Below are positions 44,714 through 52,845 of a DNA stretch of 64,000 bases, one piece after another; the first letter of the stretch is position 1; each line of letters opens with the position of its first letter. A model generated the notes under the pieces. It saw only the letters and a list, made by a program, of their open reading frames with translations. It was not told the origin of the DNA and did no database searches. Position numbers and translations under genes: made by a program. The DNA comes from Nitrospira sp. GTDB lineage: Bacteria > Nitrospirota > Nitrospiria > Nitrospirales > Nitrospiraceae. The stretch is from assembly GCA_031315995.1 (NCBI GenBank), contig JALDRG010000002.1, forward strand, positions 310,001 through 374,000, written 5' to 3'.

Positions 44714-45847
44714 CTATTGCTTTGGTTCGGACGCGCCCAACGAGTCCTGGACGCCTTTCCACTCGAAGGTGAATGGCTCGGATGTCTGTTTGGGCAATGC
44801 AGCCAGTTCCTCTTTTAAACGCTTGGCACGCGCCGCGCTCATGGGGTGGCTGGAGAAGAGTTCCACACGTTCTTTGTCTTTTTCCGAGAGCCGTTCAAAA
44901 AACCGGATCATGCCGTCCGGGGCAATTCGTGCGTCGTACAAGAGCCGAATGCCGGTGACATCCGCCTCCGTCTCCTGTTCTCGGCCGAACTTCAACGTGG
45001 CCAACTCCAAACCCAGCTGCCTGGCCAGCCCGATGAGGCCCTGCTGATCGCCTGACAGAATGCTCACCACCGCGGCTAACCCCAGCATTTTCACCATGCG
45101 TTCCATCCCATGCCGCTGCAACACATGGTTCAATTCATGACTCAACACTCCCGCGACTTCTTCGCCGCTCTCCGCCTTCTTCATCAATCCAGTGAACACC
45201 ACGACATAGCCTCCAGGCAACGCGAAGGCATTCACGACAGGGCTCTGCACCACCGACACCCGGAACGTGTATGGGTTATTGGGAATCTGAGCCGCCATGC
45301 GCTGGGTCATTTCTTGAACTGCACTGACGGCCGGACCTTCCTTGAGCACCGTTTCTTTGGACAAGAAGTCCTGATAGACCGTTTCGCCCAGCGTCTGTTC
45401 CCACTGGGCGGGAATCCTGGCGACCGCCCATTCGACGATCAGATCGGAGCCGAACCACACCATCAGCCCTAATCCGACCACCACTCCCACAGCGCTGCCC
45501 CACAAGGCACGATGGCTGTGGCGCGCACGACGGACCTGCTCAGCAGCCCGCTCAAGATGCGCCAGCAACGTAGACGGAGCTGCACGACGGAAGGCAACGA
45601 TCAGGACGGGTTCTTTTAAATAGACCGTCCGGGCCGAGGTGCCCGCTCCCCACGACACCACCAACTGATCATGATCCAACCCCCCGGCCGTAACCGACAT
45701 GCCGACAAAAGCCACGAATTCTTCGCTGAGAGGGGAACCCTCGACCGGCTCCAGTCGCAGGCCTTCCGCCGACAACGTGACATGGCAAGGCGCGCCGGCC
45801 GCCGGTAAGCCATCACCGAAGCAAAGAGCGTTGGGGGCTTGGTTCAT
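44714..45847 (-). CDS. membrane-anchored M48-family metallopeptidase (377 aa)
   Basis: An N-terminal soluble region of about 105 residues precedes a single membrane helix WGSAVGVVVGLGLMVWF (116-132). The peptidase domain has LSHELNHVLQRHGMERM (HELNH at 237-241) and a downstream Glu ligand in GREQETEADVTGIRLLY. Proteins of this M48 subtype sit in the inner membrane with the active site outside and degrade or process envelope proteins. The N-terminal domain has VGMSVTAGGLDHDQLVVSWG and no known name. It lies upstream of the phosphoesterase gene. Confidence 0.9.
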   Translation of the reverse strand: MNQAPNALCFGDGLPAAGAPCHVTLSAEGLRLEPVEGSPLSEEFVAFVGMSVTAGGLDHDQLVVSWGAGTSARTVYLKEPVLIVAFRRAAPSTLLAHLERAAEQVRRARHSHRALWGSAVGVVVGLGLMVWFGSDLIVEWAVARIPAQWEQTLGETVYQDFLSKETVLKEGPAVSAVQEMTQRMAAQIPNNPYTFRVSVVQSPVVNAFALPGGYVVVFTGLMKKAESGEEVAGVLSHELNHVLQRHGMERMVKMLGLAAVVSILSGDQQGLIGLARQLGLELATLKFGREQETEADVTGIRLLYDARIAPDGMIRFFERLSEKDKERVELFSSHPMSAARAKRLKEELAALPKQTSEPFTFEWKGVQDSLGASEPKQ

Positions 45848-45870
45848 CGGATGCGATCTTGCGGCTGATC

Positions 45871-45975
45871 AAAATGGTTGTGAACGAGGCCGCAGGTGAA
45901 CGCAAACCGGAGGCGTACCCTCGGGGGTACGTTGAGGATTTGTCGTGAGCCGAGAACGAAGTGCACGAACATTTT
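45871..45975. repeat. long imperfect palindromic intergenic element
   Basis: Outer arms AAAATGGTTGTG (45871-45882) and CACGAACATTTT (45964-45975) pair with two mismatches. The centre is a CGTACCC (45914-45920), TCGG, GGGTACG (45925-45931) hairpin extended by GC and GT pairs. The whole 105 bases folds on itself. It resembles the element at 27495 in layout (AGGCC, GAGGCG, GTAC, GTAC), so both are probably copies of one dispersed repeat family. Confidence 0.65.
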
Positions 45976-45984
45976 CACCAGCCG

Positions 45985-46668
45985 CTACTCGGAGACGGGG
46001 ATGAATTGTCTGATCCAATTCCCAAAGCTGCCGGGATTGCGACTTTGGATGTAAACGACGCCGGGGCCGCGAAAACGGCACACCAGTCCTTCACCCGACG
46101 TCAGGCTGGCGATCCAGCCGGAGGAGGCCTTTTCGATATTGTATGTGGTGGTGGAAGTCCAAGCGACCAGATGGCTGTTGTCGACGATATACTCTTCATT
46201 CGGCTTCAGCTCGATTTTATGAATCGCGCCGAAACTGTTGAGGATCAGCTGACCGGTCCCGCCGATTTTCAGAATAAAAAACCCTTCTCCACCCAGCAAC
46301 CCGCGCGTGAAACTTTGCATCTTACTTTCGATCTTCACGCCCTCCGCGCCGGCCAGAAACCCATCCTTTTGCACCATGTATTCATTTATACCGTCGAGAT
46401 CCAACAGCACGATCTCGCCTGGTACCGTCGGGGCCAAGAGCACTTCTCCCGCTCCGCGGCTGGCCCGCAGCGTTTGAAAGAAAAACTTTTCACCGCTCAG
46501 CATCTTCCGCGACAACGCCCCGAGGAAGCCGCCCTCCATCTTGCTCTCGATGTCGATCGTCGGCGACGCCGCCACCATGGCACCGGATTCGGCCTTCACC
46601 GTCTCGGCTTCGTTCAAATACACACGCACCATCGGAAATGCACCGGGATACAGAATCTCACACTTCAT
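45985..46668 (-). CDS. AIM24/TIGR00266-family protein (227 aa)
   Basis: All-beta protein of the AIM24 family: MKCEILYPGAFPMVRVYLNE, AESGAMVAASPTIDIESKME, GGFLGALSRKMLSGEKFFFQ, GGEGFFILKIGGTGQLILNS, EYIVDNSHLVAW and GEGLVCRFRGPGVVYIQSRN. These jelly-roll-type proteins are found in bacteria and mitochondria; function is unclear (membrane organisation in yeast). No signal or membrane helix. It follows a Tat-type amidohydrolase gene by 30 bases. Confidence 0.92.
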   Translation of the reverse strand: MKCEILYPGAFPMVRVYLNEAETVKAESGAMVAASPTIDIESKMEGGFLGALSRKMLSGEKFFFQTLRASRGAGEVLLAPTVPGEIVLLDLDGINEYMVQKDGFLAGAEGVKIESKMQSFTRGLLGGEGFFILKIGGTGQLILNSFGAIHKIELKPNEEYIVDNSHLVAWTSTTTYNIEKASSGWIASLTSGEGLVCRFRGPGVVYIQSRNPGSFGNWIRQFIPVSE

Positions 46669-46698
46669 TATGTGGCTGCCTCCTTAACACAACAGGAT

Positions 46699-48186
46699 CT
46701 AACTGCGTATCCACCCATACAACCGATGGCTCGGCTCCGGACCTTCCTCCAGGTAACTCATCTGAATGCGTCCCAGATAGTCGGATGGCACGACGTTGCG
46801 CGTCGCGCCCACATCGACGCCGAAAAGCTTCGCCGCGTTCAACCCGAAAATCTTCTCCTTCACTTCGCGCGTCAACGGCTGGTACCGATCGCGCTCGATG
46901 AGTTCGGCGGGGATGGTGAACCGACGGAAGGCCTCGATCTGCCATTGCGGCGTGCCGGACCAAATCGAATCGGTCCCCCACAACACATGATCGACCCCAA
47001 ACGCCTGGATGATCTGCCCCAGCAAATGCGCGCAGACCGCCGGGTGTGCCGTCACGAGCTGCCCGAACGTCGAGCCCAACTCCATATGGATGTTCTGAAT
47101 GGACGGCTCAGCCTGTTTCATCCGGCAGAACTCCGTCGTCCAAGGGATGGCGCCGGTCTTGGCGAAGGTCTCGTCGATCGACGCCGACGTCAGCAGGCCG
47201 GAGTGGTAAACCAAAAACTGCAGATCGGGGAAATCCTTGGCCGCCTTGATGAGATCGCGCGGATGGTTGTACTCCGGGACCGGACCAAGCGGAAGACCCT
47301 TGTGGACACAGATGCGCGGGATTTTCAGCTTTCGCGCTTGTTCCAGCATGGGGTAGGCAATCTTCTCGTCATCCATCCACCAACCCTGTTGGAAGCCGAC
47401 CGGACAGGAGCCCGTGTAACACTTCCAGGCATCCACCTTGAGGGTTTCAGCCTGCATGGCCATAAACTCCAGATCCTTCAGCCCCAGTTGCGGCGTCGCC
47501 AACCCGTGGGCCAGCATCCGTTGCGAACCGGCCAGGCGGTTGACCTCATCTCGAATATGCGCCATTTCCCTTGGCGGCACCACGGCCTGCTGGGGATAGG
47601 GCCCCGGTGGAGTGCTGATGAGTCCGATCGAGGTCTCGCTGTCTAGAAACACTTCCTTGATGAAGTTCTGCCAGGACAGGTCGTCGATCGTGCCCCCATC
47701 GGCGGACAACTTCGGATTGAACCCCGCGTCTCGGATACGCCGTCGCAACGCCAACAAGCCCTGCTTGGTGACCGCCCCTTTGCGTGTCGCCTCAGCACCG
47801 GTCGGATCGTAGTGCGACCCGACATAATGTGTTTGCACGTCGAAAATGAAATAGGGGTTGCCGGTTCGTTCCGCAAAGGCAGCCGGTTCGACCGCTTCGA
47901 CGTCCAGCACGTCGAAGAATCTGCCGAATACGCTGTTCATGGCCAGGAACGCCACCGCCATCCCGCCGGACCGGCGCAGGAAATCGCGCCGCGTGGCGCC
48001 CAAGCCGGCACCTGCCCGATCGGCCGCCTCATTGATCAGGTGTTCGACCAGCGCCTGGGCTGCTGTTTGCGGATGCGGAGAGAACTCTTCGTTCGACACG
48101 ACTTGGGTGGGGATAGGTGACGCGGACAAGACGCCTTGTTTCAGACCCTTGCCGCTCTCCATGCTCTGTGATCGCCCCATAGACAT
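46699..48186 (-). CDS. Tat-exported amidohydrolase (495 aa)
   Basis: Contains a twin-arginine signal ATRRDFLRRSGGMAVAFLAM at residues 64-83, preceded by an unusually long 63-residue leader. The amidohydrolase-2 domain has FDVQTHYVGSHYDP near the start, where the first metal His pair would lie (one His is replaced by Gln compared with the usual DxHxH), then MQAETLKVDAWKCYTGS, FLVYHSGL, NIHMELGSTFG and HVLWGTDSIWSG. It could be a metal-dependent decarboxylase or hydrolase. Substrate unknown. Likely co-transcribed with the AIM24 gene. Confidence 0.85.
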   Translation of the reverse strand: MSMGRSQSMESGKGLKQGVLSASPIPTQVVSNEEFSPHPQTAAQALVEHLINEAADRAGAGLGATRRDFLRRSGGMAVAFLAMNSVFGRFFDVLDVEAVEPAAFAERTGNPYFIFDVQTHYVGSHYDPTGAEATRKGAVTKQGLLALRRRIRDAGFNPKLSADGGTIDDLSWQNFIKEVFLDSETSIGLISTPPGPYPQQAVVPPREMAHIRDEVNRLAGSQRMLAHGLATPQLGLKDLEFMAMQAETLKVDAWKCYTGSCPVGFQQGWWMDDEKIAYPMLEQARKLKIPRICVHKGLPLGPVPEYNHPRDLIKAAKDFPDLQFLVYHSGLLTSASIDETFAKTGAIPWTTEFCRMKQAEPSIQNIHMELGSTFGQLVTAHPAVCAHLLGQIIQAFGVDHVLWGTDSIWSGTPQWQIEAFRRFTIPAELIERDRYQPLTREVKEKIFGLNAAKLFGVDVGATRNVVPSDYLGRIQMSYLEEGPEPSHRLYGWIRS

Positions 48187-48421
48187 ACCAGCTCCCGATA
48201 GCTGGCCCGATTCTGTGGAATGTCCCCGGCCCTGTCAAGTTGCGTCGGACTTCCCGTGCGTGGACGGTGCTCCGCTCCGGCACCCTCTCAAGATCGGTGA
48301 AGTTTCCTCCGATAGAGACCACAGGGACGCTCTCACGTTCGGATGGGCCGCTCATCACCACATGGATTGCCGTTATGACTGACCTCCCGGTTGAATACGT
48401 TGAGTGCAGGCGAGCGCGCCC

Positions 48422-48757
48422 ATGAAACGAGTGGTGATCGAAGAACTCACGCCCGGCATGGTCCTCGCCAAAGCAGTCGCCAACAGTGCGGGGCTGGTGG
48501 TGCTTCCCGTCGGCGCCGCGTTGGATGACGCGACCCTTTCCCGATTGCAGCGCCTCGGCCTGACGTCCGTCTATGTCGAGGGAGACGCAGGTGACACGAG
48601 CGGCAAGACCCTCGACGAACTGGAGGCCGAACTCGACCACCGCTTTCGATTGGTGGCCCACGATCCGATTCAATGCCACCTTCGTGAGGCGATTCGTCTC
48701 CACCTACGGAGCCGGCAGGGAATCGCCGACGATCCGAATCCGGCGCCATCAACATGA
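48422..48757 (+). CDS. small protein like the N-terminal domain of HD-GYP proteins (111 aa)
   Basis: Begins MKRVVIEELTPGMVLAKAVA and continues GLVVLPVGAALDDATLSRLQ and RLGLTSVYVEGD, the pattern LxPGMxL...G..LLP.G..L that normally precedes HD-GYP or HDOD domains. Here it is a separate protein with a charged helical tail. It overlaps the HDOD gene start by ATGA, so the two are translationally coupled and probably act together, perhaps as a split signalling protein. Confidence 0.82.
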   Translation: MKRVVIEELTPGMVLAKAVANSAGLVVLPVGAALDDATLSRLQRLGLTSVYVEGDAGDTSGKTLDELEAELDHRFRLVAHDPIQCHLREAIRLHLRSRQGIADDPNPAPST

Positions 48758-49590
48758 ATCCTTCAGGAAACGTGGATCTGCGGCAGCGAATCGAGCAAGT
48801 CGGTGAGTTACCAACCCTTCCGCATGTCGTCCAGAAGCTCGCCTCCATGATCGGCCGCCCCAATGTGTCGGCGGAAGAGATCGGCACGCTGATCGAAAAA
48901 GACCAAGTCCTGTCCGCCAAGGTCTTGCGGCTGGCCAACTCGCCCTATTACGGCTTTCCCTCGCGTATCGCGTCGGTCGCCCACGCCGTGGTGGTGCTGG
49001 GCTTGAACGTCGTAAAAGGCCTCACACTCTGCGCAACCGCCTTCGACATGATGCGCAACGCCGGCATGAACGACCTCTGGCGTCATTCGCTGGGCGTCGC
49101 GATCACCGCGCACATTTTGGGGACGAACGCGGCGATGAAAAATCCCGAGGAAGTGTTTGTCGCCGGGCTCCTGCACGATCTGGGCAAGGTGGTGCTGTAT
49201 GTCAAATGGCCCGATGTCGGCCGGCAGATTACGTCCGCCAGCAAGGGGACGTCCCGGCCCCTCATGGACACGGAGCGAGAGTTGTTCGAGGTGACCCATG
49301 CCGATGTCGGGGGCTGGCTCGCGAGCGCCTGGCATCTGCCGACCAGTCTGCGCGAGCCCATTCTCCATCACCACACCCCCATGGCAGCCCAGGACGCGAA
49401 GCTCCAAACGTCCATCGTGCATGTCGCTGATGTGCTGGTGAAGGGCCTGGCCTGCGGCAACCCCGGGGACAACCTGGTCCCGCCGCTTTCCCGGCAGGCC
49501 TGGGATCTAGTGGGCCTGGACGCGCAGAGTCTCGCCCAGTGCCTTGCCCAAGCCACGGAAGAATTCCAGACCATCGACGACTACTTATGA
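48754..49590 (+). CDS. HDOD-domain signalling protein (278 aa)
   Basis: HDOD proteins resemble HD hydrolases but usually lack full catalytic sites and act as adaptors in signal transduction. It has RIEQVGELPTLPHVVQKLAS, KDQVLSAKVLRLANSPYYGF, VVVLGLNVVKGLTLCATAFD, HSLGVAITAHILGTNAAMKN, VAGLLHDLGKVVLYVKWPDV and the helix LREPILHHHTPMAAQDAKLQ. The HD motif HDLGK is intact, so residual phosphohydrolase activity is possible. It is coupled to the genes on both sides by ATGA overlaps. Confidence 0.93.
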   Translation: MNPSGNVDLRQRIEQVGELPTLPHVVQKLASMIGRPNVSAEEIGTLIEKDQVLSAKVLRLANSPYYGFPSRIASVAHAVVVLGLNVVKGLTLCATAFDMMRNAGMNDLWRHSLGVAITAHILGTNAAMKNPEEVFVAGLLHDLGKVVLYVKWPDVGRQITSASKGTSRPLMDTERELFEVTHADVGGWLASAWHLPTSLREPILHHHTPMAAQDAKLQTSIVHVADVLVKGLACGNPGDNLVPPLSRQAWDLVGLDAQSLAQCLAQATEEFQTIDDYL

Positions 49591-50564
49591 GCGGGCCTTC
49601 CTCCAACCGACGCATTCTGTTGCTGCACAGCGACCCGATCGAAATCGAGCGGTTGACGGCCGGGCTCACACGCTCCGGATTCACGGTGGTGGCGGCGGAT
49701 CCCGGACGCTTGGTCATGCACGAACTAGTGCATGATCCACCCTGTCTCGTCCTGGCTGCCGAAGGCGTCAACGGCCGCTCGGCAGATACACTGGCCCGAG
49801 ACATGCGCACCGACCCCTTTTTAGGACGACTGCCGCTGATTATCCTGGTGCGGGATATCCGGGTCAACGATTTGGATTGGGCGACGCTCGGCGTGGACGA
49901 CTATATTGCGGTACCCTACCGCTCCGACGAAGTGCCGCAACGGGTGCGCCTCTGCCTCAGCCGACTTGAACGCTCCCTGGATGCCAATCCCCTCACCAGG
50001 CTTCCCGGCAACAGCACCATTCTTCACGAAACGACGGCGCGTATTGAAAGTCTGGCCCCCTTCGCCCTGGCCTACCTTGATATCGATAATTTCAAATCCT
50101 TCAATGACCGGTACGGCTATGCTCGAGGCGATGAAGTGCTCGTGGTCACGTGCAGAATCCTCACGACCGTGGTCAGCGAACTGACCGGAACCGATGGGTT
50201 CGTGGGGCATGTGGGCGGAGACGATTTTGTGTTTATGAGCGACCCTTCCAGCATCGATGCGATCTGCCAGACCCTCATCAAGCGATTCGATCTGGTCATC
50301 CCGGATTTCTACGACCCAGCGGATCGGCAGGCCGGGTATATCGACTCCATCGATCGTCGCGGCAACCATGAACGATTTCCCATCATGAGCCTGTCCATTG
50401 CCGTGGTCACCAATGAACAGTGCACCATCTCCCACCCAGGCGACGTCAGCAAGATCGCTTCGGAATTAAAGAAGGTCGCCAAGAGCCGACCCGGCAGCGT
50501 CTATGTGAAAGACCACCGGAGGACGGAGGCTCCCGACTCAGGAATCGAAATGGGGACCGGCTAG
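49587..50564 (+). CDS. response-regulator-like GGDEF protein with GGDDF motif (325 aa)
   Basis: The N-terminal receiver-like domain (about 9-125) has LLLHSDPIEIERLTAGLTRS but carries LVLAAEGVNG where the phospho-acceptor Asp should be, so it cannot be phosphorylated in the usual way. The GGDEF domain (about 130-305) has NPLTRLPGNSTILHETTARI, AYLDIDNFKSFNDRYGYARG and VGGDDFVFM. The signature is GGDDF (210-214); the catalytic Glu is replaced by Asp, so diguanylate cyclase activity is uncertain. It is the third gene of the coupled HDOD operon. Confidence 0.92.
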   Translation: MSGPSSNRRILLLHSDPIEIERLTAGLTRSGFTVVAADPGRLVMHELVHDPPCLVLAAEGVNGRSADTLARDMRTDPFLGRLPLIILVRDIRVNDLDWATLGVDDYIAVPYRSDEVPQRVRLCLSRLERSLDANPLTRLPGNSTILHETTARIESLAPFALAYLDIDNFKSFNDRYGYARGDEVLVVTCRILTTVVSELTGTDGFVGHVGGDDFVFMSDPSSIDAICQTLIKRFDLVIPDFYDPADRQAGYIDSIDRRGNHERFPIMSLSIAVVTNEQCTISHPGDVSKIASELKKVAKSRPGSVYVKDHRRTEAPDSGIEMGTG

Positions 50565-50620
50565 GCGAGGAGATGGAATAGGCTTCCCCTGGAGAGCATC
50601 CGATCGGATCATTTCGATCA

Positions 50621-51133
50621 TTACCGCGACAATGACCCGCCGGGTGTCTGTCCGCCGCCGTTCCCGCCATGTTGACGACGCAACTCTCGCCGGTACGCGC
50701 GGCGTTCCTCCGGGGACATACTCTTGAATTTTTCCCGCAGCTCTTGACGCTGTTCGGGCGGGAGGGACTTGAACCACTGCCTGGCATTACGCACCGATTC
50801 GCGCTGTTCAGGCGGGAGTTGACGGAATTGCTGAAATCGCTCGCGCAGCTGTTGTTGCTGCTCAGGCGGAAGCGTTCGCCATTGCTTGAACCGCTGTTTC
50901 GCCTCCTGACGCTCTTCAGGCGTCATCGTCCCCCACTGCTGCGCCCCGTTACGCAGCCGCTGCTGTTTGCGCGGTGGCAGCTGGTCCCAGGTCTCACCGT
51001 ACCGCTGCAACAGCTGCTGCTCGCCGGGACTCAGCTGGCTCCAAGACACCCCGGCCGGATCGCTCTTTGCCCAGGCGGACGCCACCCCGCATCCCATTAC
51101 TATTACTATCACGCATACAAGCAGCACTCTCAT
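50621..51133 (-). CDS. DUF3106-family exported protein (170 aa)
   Basis: The signal peptide is MRVLLVCVIVIVMGCGVASA. The mature protein consists of repeats of about 23 residues of the form LPPEQQQQLRERFQQFRQ, with Trp/Phe at fixed positions (WDQLPPRKQQRLRNGAQQW, WRTLPPEQ). DUF3106 proteins have this layout and are often linked to ECF sigma operons, as here. Function is unknown; the helices could interact with an envelope surface. The gene is last in the sigma operon. Confidence 0.88.
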   Translation of the reverse strand: MRVLLVCVIVIVMGCGVASAWAKSDPAGVSWSQLSPGEQQLLQRYGETWDQLPPRKQQRLRNGAQQWGTMTPEERQEAKQRFKQWRTLPPEQQQQLRERFQQFRQLPPEQRESVRNARQWFKSLPPEQRQELREKFKSMSPEERRAYRRELRRQHGGNGGGQTPGGSLSR

Positions 51134-51456
51134 GGGCCGGTCTGCTTCCATATCAGATCACGTGGTGTACCCTGATTGTCATTCGGCTGACTATCCCTCG
51201 ACGGCGTATGAGCACCCGCATCAGGTCGAGATGTATCCGTAATTGACTTCTGGTGTGAGTCCGGCGGCAGATCCTCAGCCATAGTGAACGGATCCACCCA
51301 GTGGCCAGCTTCAGTCCGCCAAGACCCCAGGAAGTCGAGAAACTCGACATCGACCTCTTCCGGTCGCGGCGTCGGCTCCGAATTAGCCTGTGCGAGCGCG
51401 GAAACCAGACAGAGGCCGAACACCAGCCATCGCCTAGCCGGTCGTGGCGGTGCCAT
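51130..51456 (-). CDS. exported hypothetical protein of the sigma operon (108 aa)
   Basis: The start at MAPPRPARRWLVFGLCLVS (51456) gives a good signal peptide. The mature part is acidic (RPEEVDVEFLDFLGSWRTEA) and then disordered with a C-terminal Gln/Asp/Pro-rich stretch. It contains EEVDVEFLDFLGSW, which resembles ENIELSEDLEFYDWLADG at the end of the upstream anti-sigma-like protein. It overlaps the upstream gene by 23 bases and the downstream DUF3106 gene by four, so all four genes are coupled. Similar small proteins occupy this position in other DUF3106 operons. Confidence 0.7.
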   Translation of the reverse strand: MAPPRPARRWLVFGLCLVSALAQANSEPTPRPEEVDVEFLDFLGSWRTEAGHWVDPFTMAEDLPPDSHQKSITDTSRPDAGAHTPSRDSQPNDNQGTPRDLIWKQTGP

Positions 51457-51799
51457 CGGCCAGCCAGTCGTAGAATTCAAGGTCTTCCGATAGTTCGATA
51501 TTTTCCGGCGATCGCATCAATTCGAGATCTTCGAGCAGAAGATGGGAGTGATTGACCCCGTTGGTTGGCCACATCCACATGGTGACCGCCAGCACGGCCA
51601 TGGAGGCCAGCGCCACACCTCCGGCCCATCGAATCCAGGGTTGCCGCCGCCGCGATGCCGCGTCCAATACATTCAGCCTGGCGCGTTGCAGCGACAGCAC
51701 CGTCTTCTGATCGAGATCCTGCACACTGTCATCGAGCAGACGTTTCCACCCCGCCGCCAGCCGATCCAGTTGCTCGTCCGATTGTTCCTTCATGGCCAA
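51434..51799 (-). CDS. anti-sigma-like membrane protein (121 aa)
   Basis: Starts MAMKEQSDEQLDRLAAGWKR. The cytoplasmic N-terminal half (about 55 residues) is helical; a single membrane helix (IRWAGGVALASMAVLAVTMW, about 56-75) follows; the external part is acidic (LELMRSPENIELSEDLEFYD). The arrangement fits an anti-sigma factor without a zinc motif. It overlaps the sigma gene by ten bases, strongly implying functional pairing. Actual binding to the sigma factor is inferred. Confidence 0.75.
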   Translation of the reverse strand: MAMKEQSDEQLDRLAAGWKRLLDDSVQDLDQKTVLSLQRARLNVLDAASRRRQPWIRWAGGVALASMAVLAVTMWMWPTNGVNHSHLLLEDLELMRSPENIELSEDLEFYDWLADGTATTG

Positions 51800-52404
51800 T
51801 GCTCCCCCAGCCGCTTTCGCAGCACGTGCAGGGCCCGGAACAAATGCGTTTTGACGCTCCCCTCCGAACAGCCCATGGTTCGAGCTGTTTGCGCCACATC
51901 CAGTTCTTCCCAGATACGTAAGAGAACAGCCTGCTGCTGCCGCAACGGCAGGGCACGCAACGCGACATCGAGCGCCACACAGGCACGCTTGCGTTGGAAC
52001 TCCTCATCCGGCGCCACGGCGGTCGCATCGGCGATTCGCTCCAGCGGGTCCTCCCCCTCCTCTTCATCCTGGGAGCCGTGAAAAAATTGCCGCAGGCGAT
52101 TCCGCACCCTCTCCCGGCGGTACCAGTCTCGAATTCGGCTCTGCAGAATACAGTGAAACAGCGGTCCCCATTCACCTTCGTCCCTCTCGCCATACTTTTG
52201 CGCAAGCTTCAACATGGCATCCTGCACCAGATCCAGCGCCTCATCCTCATTCCCCGTGGCAATATGTGCCATGCGGAATGCGCGCCGCTCAATCCCGGCC
52301 AGGAACCGATCCAATGCCTGGGTTCGATCCAGTGATCCCACCCTCTCACCCAGACAACTGCCTGGCTGCCCATCTATGGCGATCTGGTAGTGCCAGCCGC
52401 TCAT
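51790..52404 (-). CDS. ECF-type RNA polymerase sigma factor (204 aa)
   Basis: Region 2 contains LDRFLAGIERRAFRMAHIAT, DALDLVQD-type core (EDEALDLVQDAMLKLAQKYG) and WGPLFHCILQSRIRDWYRRE; region 4 has ALDVALRALPLRQQQAVLLR and VAQTARTMGCSEGSVKTHLF, a good helix-turn-helix. It would direct transcription of its own operon. Compared with usual ECF factors it has an extra acidic insert between regions 2 and 4 (SQDEEEGEDPLERIA). Anti-sigma-like gene follows by overlap. Confidence 0.92.
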   Translation of the reverse strand: MSGWHYQIAIDGQPGSCLGERVGSLDRTQALDRFLAGIERRAFRMAHIATGNEDEALDLVQDAMLKLAQKYGERDEGEWGPLFHCILQSRIRDWYRRERVRNRLRQFFHGSQDEEEGEDPLERIADATAVAPDEEFQRKRACVALDVALRALPLRQQQAVLLRIWEELDVAQTARTMGCSEGSVKTHLFRALHVLRKRLGEHWP

Positions 52405-52845
52405 CCCTGTCTACCTGACTTGCATCCGGTGACCGACGACAGGACAACCCGGAGGAAGCGCTGAAAAACGGGATCGCCTGCCTACGGCAGAGTCCGCATT
52501 GAGCACTCTTGAGGGCGACTGCGCGTTCAGCCCGAAGTCAATCGAAATCCTTGTGATTGTCGACTCGAACCACCCTGAAATCAAGTGACCGCCCGCCAGG
52601 CCCTCGGCACTCCTGCACACCCTCTCACTATCCAACTCCACCTGTGGGCAGATACTCACAGGCTCTCTCCTACGAGGAAACTGTGAACCATTCCCTTCGA
52701 AGGGGAAAACGCACCAGATCCTGTTCGGTTGACTGAGTTATAGTGCACGGTCAGGGGCTCAAATAGCGCAACCTGAGACTCTCGGGACGGAGCGTTTGAT
52801 TCAGCAGGGGTTCAATCGTCGATGAGAGAAGGCTGAGAGGGGGGC
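52405..52845. other. intergenic region upstream of the sigma operon
   Basis: 441 bases between the sigma factor start and the end of the 1498-residue gene, both minus strand. It should contain the promoter of the sigma operon and the terminator of the large gene. No convincing gene or strong hairpin was found. Confidence 0.5.

Noticed and set aside
45961..47646. 561-residue frame opposite the AIM24 and amidohydrolase genes
   Set aside because: Spans two confidently identified genes on the other strand; composition is His/Arg/Leu-rich as expected of an antisense frame.
52411..52659. 82-residue minus-strand frame upstream of the sigma factor
   Set aside because: Lies in the promoter region, with no protein-like pattern or ribosome site.
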